The notes under the pieces were generated by a model that had not been told where the DNA came from, ran no database searches, and saw only the letters and a list, made by a program, of their open reading frames with translations. Of a stretch of DNA of 64,000 nucleotides, positions 11,326 to 22,168 are shown in pieces (position 1 is the stretch's first letter; every line of letters begins with the position of its first letter). Made by a program: the position numbers and the translations under genes. The stretch comes from Butyriboletus loyo (Eukaryota > Basidiomycota > Agaricomycetes > Boletales > Boletaceae): positions 186,001 through 250,000 of the forward strand of contig JBBPSI010000011.1 in assembly GCA_038093515.1 (NCBI GenBank), in the 5' to 3' direction.

Positions 11326-13635
11326 ATGGTACGTCAACCTACATCGCACGACTCGGTTTGTAACGAAACTTCTCCAGTTCTACTCAGAGGCTATCCTCTC
11401 CCGTCGCGGCCCGTTGGCCAGAGTATGGCTTGCCGCACACATGGAGCGCAAGCTCTCCAAAACACAGACGCTGCAGACTGACATTCAGCAAGCCGCAGGC
11501 AAGTCTATCTAAATGTCACGCGCGCGATATCTTGCCAATCGTTCCCTCACAGGCGCCATTATGGGCCAGGAAGTCGAGATCATGGCTCTTCGTCTAAGTG
11601 GTCAGCTCTTGCTCGGTGTCGTCCGAATCTACAGCAGGAAAGCGAAATATCTTTTGGACGATTGTAATGAGGCCTTGTTGAAAATAAAGATGGTTGGTAT
11701 CGCCTTTCCTCTGTCTCTGTCAAAGTAACACCTATGTTGCAGGCGTTTCGACCAGGTCTTGTCGACATGACCGAGGACCAACTAGCTGTCAACCGCAATG
11801 CCATCACACTCCAAGGTGGAAACCTCGACTTGGATGTGCTTATTCCGGATATCAACTGGTGACTCTGCTGACTTCAAATACCAAGGCGCAACTAACGATG
11901 CACTCAGGGACATTGATTTCGAAGATCGCATTGCTGAGCCGCAAGGACATCATGTCGCCCGTCAGGCCGACATCACGCTCCAGACTGCCGAGGATTTTCA
12001 ATTCGACCTAGATGATCCAGGTTATGGGTTCGATCTCGGTCCCTCTGACGGTATCGGTTCGCAGGATTTCGGCGAGCTTGACCTGGGTCTTGATTTCGGC
12101 GACGGCCCAGTCAGCGCCCAGGATGGAACCAGCGTTGCTGACGGCAGCGTCGAAGTGGGAAGGGAGGCGCCAATGCCGCGGAGTGCACGCGAGTCTCTGG
12201 ACTCGGCCATGATAGGGCGTGGACGTGCAGCAGACAAGGATCTTGACGTCTTTTCCTACAGAAGCAGGGAGGCATCCGAGCATCCGTTTGCTACAGATAT
12301 GGACATTGACATGCCATTCGGCCCGGACGTTGCAGGCGCAGACTTGGATCTTGGACTCGATTTCGGAGACGGCCCGCCGTCAGAGCGAGAAAAGACGCCT
12401 GGTCAAACACGCTCTCCTTCGCGGATGTGTAGGCTCATTTATTGATCGCTGTTGTGCGTGATCCTGACTCCATACCAGCATCCCCACTCACAGAACCTCC
12501 TCAAACCCCTCCACCAATTAACATTAACCTTACCCCTCGTGTGGCTCAACCAGAGCTACTTGAAGAACCAGAACCAGAACCGGACGCAACCAAAGCTAAG
12601 CGGAAGCCCAAGGAAAAGAAGCAAATCATCGACTCTGTGATCGAGCTGGCGGATGGCCCCGGAGCTAGAGCGGGTCGTGGACTGGGTGCCCCAGTGGTCC
12701 GGGACATCAGTGATATTGTAGCCGAGCAACAATTCCTTCCACGGTCTACCATGATCATGCGTCTTTTGGAGATACGAGATGACCCCCTCGCTCACTTCTT
12801 GCCGACAAAGGTCACACCAGAAGGAACATTCTTTTGTGCTGGCCCTCCTGGCCTGGCGCCCGAGTTGTCTGAACTGTTTATGCGCCCCGTGCAGGGCGGA
12901 TTACCCTCCAAGAAGAGAGGAGCATCCCCTGACAAAGGCGGGAGAAAGAAACCACGTGTCGACGAAAGTACACGTGAGGAAGAAGAGGTTGAACAAGGAA
13001 GACGCGACGCCAGTATTGCACCGAGCGTTGTCATCGCCAGTGAAGCGCTCGGCGATCGTGCGAGCATTGCCCCGGAGGGCGGGTTCGATTTCGGCGACGT
13101 GAGTGGTGGAATGGATGATTTCCGAATGGACGTCGGTGGCGATTTCCCTGTGGCACACGACGAAATGGGGGCTGAACGTGCGAAAAGTGTTGCGCCGTCG
13201 GAGAGAAGCCGACTGTCGACTCCTGCAGTCGATGCAGAGGAAGGAGAGGAAACCTATGCCGACGTCGATTCTGCTATTGCTGTGTTCGACGTCCGGCCTT
13301 CACAGTCTTCTCAAAGTCAAGAATCGATCAATGATGGAGAGGGCAAGGGCTATAGCAGAAATACTGTGAAAGCCCTCGGGATCATCCGCCGGGAATTGCA
13401 ACCCGAGGACGACGAGGAAGAGAAGGCGATCAGCTTTGCCCAGGTATCTCACAAAGCATCCAGGCGAGCAACGTCGGCGTTTTTCTTTGAGTTACTTGTC
13501 CTTGGAACACGCGATTGCGTCAAATTGTCTCAGAGCGCGGCGTTTGAGAATATCGAAGTTCGTGCGAAGGACAAGCTTTGGGAACACCAGAGACATGGAT
13601 CAACCGCCCCATCGATGGTTTCTGCGATGGGGTAG
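11326..13635 (+). CDS. RAD21: Cohesin kleisin subunit RAD21/SCC1
   Basis: Kleisin that closes the SMC1-SMC3 ring for sister-chromatid cohesion and is cut by separase. Six exons, 11326-11328, 11378-11498, 11553-11692, 11743-11858, 11908-12428 and 12479-13635, total 2058 nt (685 aa), exactly in frame. The N-terminal Rad21/Rec8 domain reads [20 protein letters not shown], then [20 protein letters not shown]. The middle is acidic with repeated [11 protein letters not shown] blocks. The C-terminal winged helix reads [19 protein letters not shown], then [14 protein letters not shown]. Two oddities: the first coding exon is the ATG alone, followed at once by GTACGT; and intron 2 (11499-11552) has a GC donor (GCAAGT). 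The C-terminus and acidic middle fit mitotic Rad21 better than meiotic Rec8. Confidence 0.95.
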
Positions 13636-14638
13636 GCCCGCCCATGACCTTTTTGTCTTGATTTGTTCTTGGTTTACTTACTACGTTAGTTATCTCGTGT
13701 GCATTGAAATATCTTCACGGGGCCCGCTTGCCTCGATGGATGTTTTTCTGTATCATGTAGCCTGTAGATCTGTTCCCTGTTTCACGGATTTTTGGACATG
13801 CATAAATCTCCCGTTGTGTAGCTTGCAACTGTCTTGCATACGAGTCTACGAGAGAAGTATTTGACAATGCCCAAGTAACAGATCACCCCGGACAAAATTC
13901 TTGCCGATGCTAGGGCAGTGTTACAACTTGGTTTAAAGCTTTGTCGGATCGTTTTTGGGAGATGCATACCAGCTTGCCATCCACTGCAAGTAACCTACCA
14001 CTTCAGGGCACGAACATGTCTAGGGTGCACTTCAATCATTCACCGTTAAGCAGAAGATGGTCATTCTTTCACTTTGGATCTTGCTGCAATCGAACCACCA
14101 AACCACGGTGTACACTATGCTGCTTGTAAACTTATCACTTCAAAGAACTTCGCAAGAGCTGAATGACCTCGAGCTCATTAACAACCACTGTCAACGATCT
14201 GTAGCTATCCAGGTTGGGTCCGCTTTTCACAATCTCGGCCAGCCAAGAACGTCTGGTCTGAGACTGCCAAACCGGGTTAGGGGTAAATTTTAGTGCTATA
14301 ATACTGATCCAGTAAACCAGCAGTAAACCGAAAACTGAGTACAACATGGCGGAGCTATGGTTGGTAGGCCGTTTAGCCAGGTAGAACACGCGCGAAAGCG
14401 GTCTAACATTTTAGGTCCAGCAGTAAGATAGAGTGCCGCTTCGAATTCGCTTCGGTCCATTTGGCGGTGACGCTGAATGCAACTCGCGAATAAAGCCAAA
14501 GTCATGTACTCCATCGATTAATCGTGATCAGATCGGTACAGATCAGTCGTCCTCGAATCATTTACTTTCTTTCTAGTGAACAACCCCCCTGGCGTGATGT
14601 CAATCTTACTTGACGCTGGCAGGGCGAGGCACTGACCT
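13636..14638. other. 1-kb convergent intergenic region, no gene seen
   Basis: Between the RAD21 stop and the aspartic protease stop. Relatively A/T-rich, with only short unrelated frames on both strands. No tRNA, repeat or recognisable domain. Confidence 0.5.
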
Positions 14639-16604
14639 TCACTCGTTGATGCTTTCCACGAACCCTACCCTCGCTCCGTGCGAGACGTCATAGATGGATA
14701 CATCTGCGTATCATCGTCAGACAGAGAAATGACTGAATCCCGGCCCGGGCGCTTACACGACTTTAAGAACGAGTCGCCTAGAGTGCAAAAGCGCACACAT
14801 GAGCTCTCTGAGAATCCAAAAATAAAGATGTGCAACGACCCACCGAGAATGACGAGATCAAAGGATGGCCCTCCGCTGACGATCGCTCCGATACATTTGC
14901 TAAGAAAAGAAAGAAGAAACGATTTCGCTCGAAAACGTGACAGAGAAAACACCACTGTACCTGCCCGTGGAATCATCCATGTACCCTCCAAGGTTCATAT
15001 CGCGCGGATCCAACGTCAACTTTGTCGAATCGAGCACGAACGACACTGCGATTACGCTATTGCACGGGTAGGCGTAGAAGCCGTCGCCGTAATACGGGGC
15101 AGGCTCGGATCCGGGGATCTGTGAGTGGCGAGAGCGGGGACGTGTAAGCAGCGTCGGTGTCGTTGACGGCAAAGAGCTGGAGGGCTCACCAGTCTGTATA
15201 TGTTAGTGACGACGTCGGAGGGGAGGTAGATGAAAGAAGTGCCTGTGTCAACGATCTTGATGTGGAAGGATTGGTAAAATGAAACGCTGTTGTCAAGGTG
15301 GACGTACGGCGTAGTAACTAGCAGAAACAAACACGTTGTTTACCCAAATACCGCTCATGCTAACTGTCCACCAATTCTGGGTGATGCATATATCAGTAGG
15401 TGCGACGGGGGAAACCAAACGACAGTGACACCTGTGAAGCTACCGGTACCCAGGAAATGGTCGTCCCACGGGCTTTCGACGCATCGATACATCCAAAACA
15501 GACCTAGCGGCAACCATCGAACCCCGAGGCACGCATCAGTCACGACAAAGTGATCAGCTCACCTCGGAGCCACGAGCTTGCGTCCGAGCCAAGTAGAAAC
15601 TGAAAAGGGGTGCCGCTAGAAGCGGAAATAGGTTCTGAAGAAACGTTGGATTACTCGAATGTGCGAGCGCGGGAAACGCCAGGCCAACAATTCCATCGCT
15701 TGGCGAGTCGACAAAGTTATCGGAAACAGAAGAGGCTGCGCCAAAAGTCTGGTTGTATACCTCGAGGGGCCCTATTTTGACCGTGTCCGTAACGAATGTC
15801 CCATTCACCTGGCCCATTCCCTATCGAACGTTGCAGAGTCAAGCAAGGCATGAGACGAATCAAACTCACGTATGCGATGGAGAATGGCTGACTTGTATTG
15901 CGAAATGTGCTACTAGCGTTCGCCTGGAACTGTCTAAGTTGACCACAATTACTGCAGTTGGCGGGAACCCAGAGGTCTATGCCAACGAGTTGATGGAGTC
16001 CTTTACTGAAAGAAGGGAAGGCCCACCAGTGGAACCCGTATCAAAGTCGACCTGCAGCATCTGCGCCGGGCTCCCAAAGATCAAAGAGCCGTAATACTCG
16101 AGATCATCGCCATCGTCGGTTTCGTCAGTGAGGGGAGTGGTGACAGTGCTATTTTCGCTCCCGAGAGTTCCAGCGTCGGCTACTCTAATTGCGGAAGAGG
16201 AATAAGAAGGTGGGTTTGCAAATGACTTGGGTTGAAAACTAAGGAAGGTAATGTTGGTCGCGTAGTCGGATGCGCGATCGTAGGTGTCTTGCAGCGATAA
16301 GGGAATGGCGTAGCCAGGAGATGTACCCTGAGCTGCCAGTATGGCTGGGGCATTTCGGAATTTCCGCAGGGCGGCAGCTTGCGCAGCGAGCTACGTCGCT
16401 CTTTGTCAGCGAGTTCGAAAGCGATGGAGGGAGCATACACACTGCAGCGTGTCTGTCGAGGGGAGGGAGGGATGGGGAGCGTTTAGTCAGAAATTTGTGA
16501 GATGCCCGATTGATATACTTTGGGTGGTGACGACCCTTGTGTAGTGGCGTACTAAGAGAGTTAGTAGTTAACCAGAGCATGAAGAGCGCTATGCGAAGAA
16601 GCAT
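14639..16604 (-). CDS. Secreted pepsin-like aspartic protease (family A1)
   Basis: Extracellular or vacuolar endopeptidase with two catalytic aspartates. Signal peptide MLLRIALFMLWLTTNSLS (ATG at 16604; an upstream in-frame ATG at 16637 is less likely). The first active site is restored over an intron as QVDFDTGSTDLWVPANC (about 16035-15940). The flap region gives QPFSIAYGMGQVNGTFVTD. The second active site is IKIVDTGTSFIYLPSDVV (near 15260-15210). Later conserved blocks are DGIVGLAFPALA and, at the end, SFDLVILGDSFLKS then YVSIYDVSHGARVGFVESIN, stop at 14639-14641. About nine introns of 50-60 nt. Several Asn-X-Ser/Thr sites suggest glycosylation. Length and motifs agree with a complete, active enzyme. 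Confidence 0.88.
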
Positions 16605-16847
16605 CGTTGTGAGAGACACGGGAGGTGAGGCACTCAAGAAAACAGAATACGCGCGTTATGAATGATCAGCGATTGTGTCTGAGACCGACGGATTACGATC
16701 CGAGCGGGTATGGTCACCTGAATTGGGCAGTATCGGGCAAGTTTTAATTCTGACCAACGGTGGAAAAAAGTGTATTAGAGAAGGACAGTACAGCTCGTCA
16801 CGGAAAGACAAATGAATTAGGTAAAGGTCGTGAGTGAGAAATTGTTA

Positions 16848-17605
16848 TCAGTTTGCTTTTGCTCTATCCTGTGGCTTTGAGCCGAGTTTTTGAGCCCTTT
16901 GTGGACCAAGGACCTTGCGGCGGGTACGAATCATGTGGGTATACATGACATAGAGGCCTAAGAAAGATATTAGCGAGGGGTAGGGGAGAGGTGATGAGAA
17001 GTACCAGGAATCCAGATCAAGACCATTGCGGCTTTGAGCCAATCCTCGAGAGCCCAGTTGGTGTGGAGGCCATGCTGCCACTCTGAGATGGTACTGAGGG
17101 CGAGGAGAGCCTCACTACCTGCGCCAAGAGGGTAGAGGATATAAAAAGTGGAGTAGCGCAGCCAGGTGAGCCAAGGAGGGGGGTGGAAACCAAGAAGACC
17201 GAGGGCGTAGTAGGAGTAGCGGGGTACCTCGGTGAGGGACCAAGCCAAGACCATGGTGGTGTAGATGGGGCTCGCATGGGTGGAGGAGAAGCGGGCGACG
17301 ACGGCCCAGATGAGGATCAGACGGGAAGAGACCTGCATGAGGGTGGTAGGGAGAGGAGACCTGACGAGACCGAGGAGGACATGGAGGACCTCGAGTGCGG
17401 CGAGGGACTGGACGGGGGCAAGCACGGACCAAGAGTGCTGGTAGGTGGGGGGTACGTAGGGGAGCAGGAAGGCGGCGATGTGAGTCGACAACGCGTTGGG
17501 AGAGGAATGATAAGTCGCGGGGTTGGTGGCGAGGCCGATGAGGGTGGCGACGAGGACGACGGCCCAACCGAGCGCGGCGACGACGTTGAACGCGAGCAAA
17601 TACAT
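16848..17605 (-). CDS. PHS1: Very-long-chain (3R)-3-hydroxyacyl-CoA dehydratase (PHS1/HACD family)
   Basis: ER enzyme for the third step of very-long-chain fatty-acid elongation: dehydration of 3-hydroxyacyl-CoA to trans-2-enoyl-CoA, feeding sphingolipid synthesis. Six-TM PTPLA domain: MYLLAFNVVAALGWAVVLVA at the start, ALEVLHVLLGLVRSPL, SRLILIWAVVARF, and the catalytic region SLTEVPRYSYYALGLLG bearing the Tyr and Glu expected in the active site. A 46-nt intron (near 17006-16961) joins IWIPG to LYVMYTHMIRTRRKVLG. The tail GSKPQDRAKAN is short and basic, as in ER-retained family members. Start at 17605 just before the first TM; a longer open frame upstream lacks support. Divergent from the bZIP gene, about 150 bp apart. 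Confidence 0.93.
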
Positions 17606-17757
17606 GGCGAAAGCGACTGAAGAGCGGGAATTATGTAATATTGGCAAGGCGGTGCTACAAACAAGAGACAACAACTTGCTGTCGTCCCCGTTTTTTCTTA
17701 CTAATACTCGCGCCCCTCCCCAAACGCGAGTCGATCATTGTCATCCTCTCCCCCGAC

Positions 17758-18606
17758 ATGCTCCAGTACCAACAGCAGCAGCAGCAACAGCCATCGGATG
17801 CACTCACCTCCCACGCAACTCCCGTCATGCGTCTGCGCGATGATCCACAACCCGCGAAACCAACCCCGTCTTCGTCCCAACCCGCACAGCAGCAGCCCCC
17901 AGCGACCACCCGTCATTCCCGCAAGCGCAAAACACCCCCGTCATCCGCACCCGCTCTAACCCAGCCCCCTCACCCTCAGCCCCAACAGCAGCATCCCCCT
18001 CCCCCAGGCATTCATCTCGGCCAGATGCTTCCCCCTCCGCATGCACTCATCCCCCCCGGCATGGGCCATCCCCCAATGTATCAGTACGCACCTCCTGAAT
18101 ATGCACATCCACCACCCTTGCCACCACAGGGTGACCCCTCTCAGCAGGGACTCAACGGCCAGAGCCCCGATTCGTCACAGGAGCCCCAAAAGTCCGTTGG
18201 TCGCCAGCTCAGCCAGAGCAAGCGCGCCGAGCAGAACAGGAAAGCCCAGAGGGCCTTCAGAGAGCGCAGAGACCAGTACGATCCGGTTTCTCTTGTCGCT
18301 TCGTCAGTCTGCTCACACTCACCTCTTCGCCCTAGACGTGTCAAGGCCCTCGAGTCTCGTTCCCAACTTCTCGACGCCGCATTGGCATCTGCCGACGAAG
18401 CAAATCGGCGATGGGAAGAATGCAGAGCGCTCGTCGATCAACTCCGCATCGAGAATGCCGCTCTCCGCGCTGCTCTTAGCGGCCAAGCTCAGCTGAGTGG
18501 CTCGTTGGCCCCAGGCCAAATATTGGCCGGCGCACCGCCGCAGCCATCACAACAGGCGCAGGAAGGCAGGCCAGAAGGGGAAAAACTGGAGACGCTCAAA
18601 GAGTAA
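17758..18606 (+). CDS. bZIP transcription factor, Yap/Pap1-type
   Basis: Nuclear DNA-binding regulator. The basic region SQSKRAEQNRKAQRAFRERR has the fungal Yap signature (N-R-x-A-Q-R-x-F-R) rather than the N-x-x-A-A-x-x-C/S-R of Gcn4/AP-1. One intron (GTACGA...CGCCCTAG, ~18276-18336) falls at the basic-region/zipper junction and restores RRDQRVKALESRSQLLDAAL; leucines and aliphatics then continue the heptads to QLRIENAALRAALSG. The N-terminal half is very rich in Gln, Pro and His (Q7 run right after the start). I see no C-terminal cysteine-rich domain of the kind used by oxidative-stress Yap1, so the trigger is unknown. Start at 17758; an upstream ATG at 17641 is in frame but would overlap the shared promoter. 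Confidence 0.88.
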   Translation: MLQYQQQQQQQPSDALTSHATPVMRLRDDPQPAKPTPSSSQPAQQQPPATTRHSRKRKTPPSSAPALTQPPHPQPQQQHPPPPGIHLGQMLPPPHALIPPGMGHPPMYQYAPPEYAHPPPLPPQGDPSQQGLNGQSPDSSQEPQKSVGRQLSQSKRAEQNRKAQRAFRERRDQYDPVSLVASSVCSHSPLRPRRVKALESRSQLLDAALASADEANRRWEECRALVDQLRIENAALRAALSGQAQLSGSLAPGQILAGAPPQPSQQAQEGRPEGEKLETLKE

Positions 18607-19425
18607 CAGAAGCAGCCCTGGTGCGGCGCAGGGTCACGCATTGTTGTTTCCGCATCTGCCCGTTCGTATTTGTTCATCTCTTCAATAGCAACCCGAACCG
18701 GACCACGCACCGAAATTGTCCCTCCCTTTTTCCGAACCCGAGACTTGTAGTAGTGACCACAACGTACTCTGCGGTGTTAGACATGTCTTATTTGTTCATG
18801 AGTGCGTGTCTTTTTGCAAGTTGCTCAAAACACAGTCGGGAGGTCGTGATGGTGAGAGGAGACGAAGAGCTGGAAATGCTGACAAGAGCAGCGGATGGGA
18901 CGTTTTATGTAACCACAAAGCTTTGTCATCTCCTCGTTCCGTCGTGTAAAACGGTGACCCCCCGGCGACGTTCACGTTTCTGACCCGGTCACTGTCGTGG
19001 TCATTCTTCGCGGATGTGGCCTGTGCTCGTCGTGGCACAGTCTCTGACGACTTGCCACCATCCTGGCGCATCGCGTACCTTGCGTTGCGTCACTTCCGAT
19101 GTGGGGTATCGCTATTCCTCCATGTCGGATCACCCGGAATTGCGCTGCACTAGCACCAGTTCAGCGTCGATGACTGTCATGGTCATCGCATACACAGTAG
19201 ACTTTGAGTCAGGAACAGCGAATATGCATTTTCAAGCTATCAAGCCAGACGCTAGTGCAGAGAACACAAGCTGCGGACTGCGGAGGATGCGATACTATAC
19301 TACTTGATGTCGGTGCTTTGGAAACCAGAGCGACACAGCCCTTGAGTTTGATCAAACGCGGTGCAGCGACATATGAAAAACGGCAGCCAATTTCTTCCTG
19401 CGACAATAATGCTGTCTCGTGCTTC
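18607..19425. other. Intergenic, no gene seen
   Basis: Tandem spacing between the bZIP stop and the phospholipase start. Short frames only; likely 3' UTR plus promoter. Confidence 0.5.
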
Positions 19426-21998
19426 ATGATTGTTTCTTTCTCCTTCCTGCTGTTTGCGACCCAGATATCGTCCGCTGTCGCCCAGGGTTCTATCGCTGAC
19501 TATGCCCCAACCGTCAATGCGTCCTGCCCACAGACACCCAACAGTGTCCTCGTGCGCACGTTTACCCCACAAACTCAGGCGTTGAATCCCCAGGAAGCGT
19601 CGTACATTACCGCAAGGGAGTCGAATGTCATTCCCAGCGCATGGTCAGTTTGGGTCGGGAACGGTTCAGCCATCGGGTACAGTTTCTCCCTGTTCAACGC
19701 GTCCTTGCCGAGGATAGGTATCGCACTCGGCGGCGAGGGTTATCGCGCAGCACAGTTCGGCGCAGGTGTCTTCTCAGCGCTGGATGCGAGAAACACCACC
19801 GCGAAATCATCGGGTACAGGCGGACTACTCCAAGTCGCCTCATATCTCGCTGGCTCGTCAGGTACTTCCAAACATCCTGGGCACTATCGTGCAATCTCTT
19901 GACCAAAATCTTGTAGGTGGATCTTGGCTTGCGGCGTCGTTGACGCTGAATGATTGGCCAAGTCCGTCTACGTTGGTGTACGGAGACGGTGCTGGTCTAT
20001 CAGGGTGGATGTTGGACCTGGATCTCGTTGCACCATCCAGTCTAAATCTGGGCGACATAAATAACCAAGAATATTGGGGAAGCATCCTTGCAAGCGTCGA
20101 GGCAAAGGCCAATACATCAATGTCCGTCCTTCTCTCGTCTTGATGTGCTGATGTTGACACGTCCCACCGTAGCGATACTAGCATCACAGACCTCTGGGGG
20201 CGAGCAGTCTCGTACCATTTCTTGAATCAAACCACTAGGAGTAACTTCTACACTAATAATACTGGTCATGGCGCAGGCCAGCTTTGGTCACAGATACCAC
20301 TCTTACCTTCTTATGCCAATCAATCAATGCCATTCCCTATCATAACTGCTGATTCACTACCCTCGGGATCTAATTCAACATCGGTTGTGTCTTTGGATTC
20401 GGTTGTCTATGAGGCAAGTACTCCAACGTTTTCATTTGTCCGTTCGGCTGATGGTAGCAGTTTACACCATTCGAGTTCGGGTCCTGGGATCCAAATTTGT
20501 CTGCTATGGCTCCAATCGCTTACTCTGGCACGCATCTAGTGAATGGACTTGCCTCTAGTGCATCCGCTTGCGTGACCGGGTTTGACCAAGTGGCTTTTAT
20601 GATGGGTTCGAGTGCGAGCATCTTCAACGTATATAGTTCTTTGTGTTCTCTCATCCGTGTTGCTCACGACTTTTCTCCTGGCAGGTTGTAGACGGGTCGA
20701 ATGGCAATTTCACGGGTTTTAACGACCAGAATGGTGATGTCACTGGGATGCAGTTTCTTTATGAACAACTTTCGTCGAGGGTGCGATCACGTTCCTTTAA
20801 TGTCGCCAATTGGCCGAATGTGAGTAGGAGCTCTGCTGCGGACCAAAGAACCACATCTTATGGTATGGAAGGCATTTCAAGGTATCAACCCTGCCATATT
20901 TCAGGATGCCTCTTCACAATGGCTCTCACTTGTGGACGGTGGTTCCAACTTGGAACGAATACCCCTTGAGACTCTATTCACGAAAGCAAGAGCTGTCGAC
21001 GTCATTGTCGCTGTGGACGCAAGTTCAGACGATTCTAATCGATGGCCAAAGTCAGTCTCAGTCATTGCGTTGTACGAATGACCCCGCGGACTAAATGTAT
21101 GACAGTGGAACGACGCTTCTCACCACCTCGCAACGAATATCTTCTTTTCTCTCTTCATCCCATCAGGCATTTCCTCCTATTCCATCGTCAGCGCAGGACT
21201 TTGTCACCATGGGAGTTAATCAAAGACCAACGTTCTTTGGGTGTAATCCAACTCAAACACCCGCAGAATACCCTTTGATCATCTACATTCCTAATTCACC
21301 CCCGTTGGACGGAAGCCCCCCCGCGTCCAAGTAGGTCCCCAACTTGTTTGCTCCTCCTTCCTGCACTCATGCTTGTGCATCGACATCAAGTACCGGAGAC
21401 CTCCAATTCTCCTATACCCCTGTTCAAACCGCCGTACTCATCAATCAGGCTTTCCAAAACACCCTCGATGGCTTCACACCAAACACCACCTCTCCCGACC
21501 CAAACTGGGGACAATGTCTACAATGCGCCGCGCTCGATCGGGCTCGACTTGGGCTCCCGCCGCCGGTACCGCCGCGATCAGACATCTGTGCGCAGTGTTT
21601 CTCGCAGTACTGCTATGACCTAAGCAACCCACCGAGCGCGAAGGAGCTTCCAGGCAGGAACTACGTCTATTCGGATCCGGACCCGGGCGGGTTGGACAAG
21701 GTTGAGGACTTCTTGAGTCGCGACAAGGGTGCCATCATCGGTGGGGCGGTGGCCGTGGCGTTCTTGATCGGAGGAGGGATCGCGTTCATGTGAGTGATCT
21801 TTTTTCTGTCCGAAATGACCTTGGCATTGGTTTCCGGCTGATGTTTGCACGATGTGCTGCAGTTTTTGGTGGCGGAGGCGGAGGGAACGTAAAAATCGGT
21901 ACACTCGCGTGCACGAGTTAAGAGACGACGACGAGCCTTGGAAATATTATGAAAGTTATCCTACGGAACATGAGGTGCATCGGTTATCGCTCTTTTAG
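19426..21998 (+). CDS. Phospholipase B / lysophospholipase with C-terminal membrane anchor
   Basis: Cell-surface enzyme that removes acyl chains from phospholipids. Signal peptide MIVSFSFLLFATQISSAVAQ (ATG 19426). The domain starts CPQTPNSVLVRTFTPQTQ. Three catalytic blocks are visible: LGGEGYRAAQFGAG with the Arg, the nucleophile motif LAGSSGGSWLAAS restored across an intron at ~19862-19916, and WLSLVDGGSNLERIPLE with the Asp. Many N-glycosylation sites. Unlike the usual GPI-anchored yeast enzymes, it ends in a TM helix (GAIIGGAVAVAFLIGGGIAF) followed, after an intron, by a basic and acidic cytosolic tail (FWWRRRREERKNRY... ending HEVHRLSLF). The first block has E where the family usually has G (SGGGYRA). 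Introns are numerous; those around 20140-20200 and 20820-21090 were only roughly placed. Confidence 0.88.
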
Positions 21999-22168
21999 GC
22001 GTACACGAGTCTTTTGCGATAGTATTATAGAATTCAGGACACTTTGAAAATTTCTACTCCTTATACAAGTAACGGACCTGTCTTCATTACACTTGCGCGA
22101 AGGACGTTGCGAGATACAAAACCAATGATGACATTCACACGATAAATAAAGCATGCACAAGAGGTATA

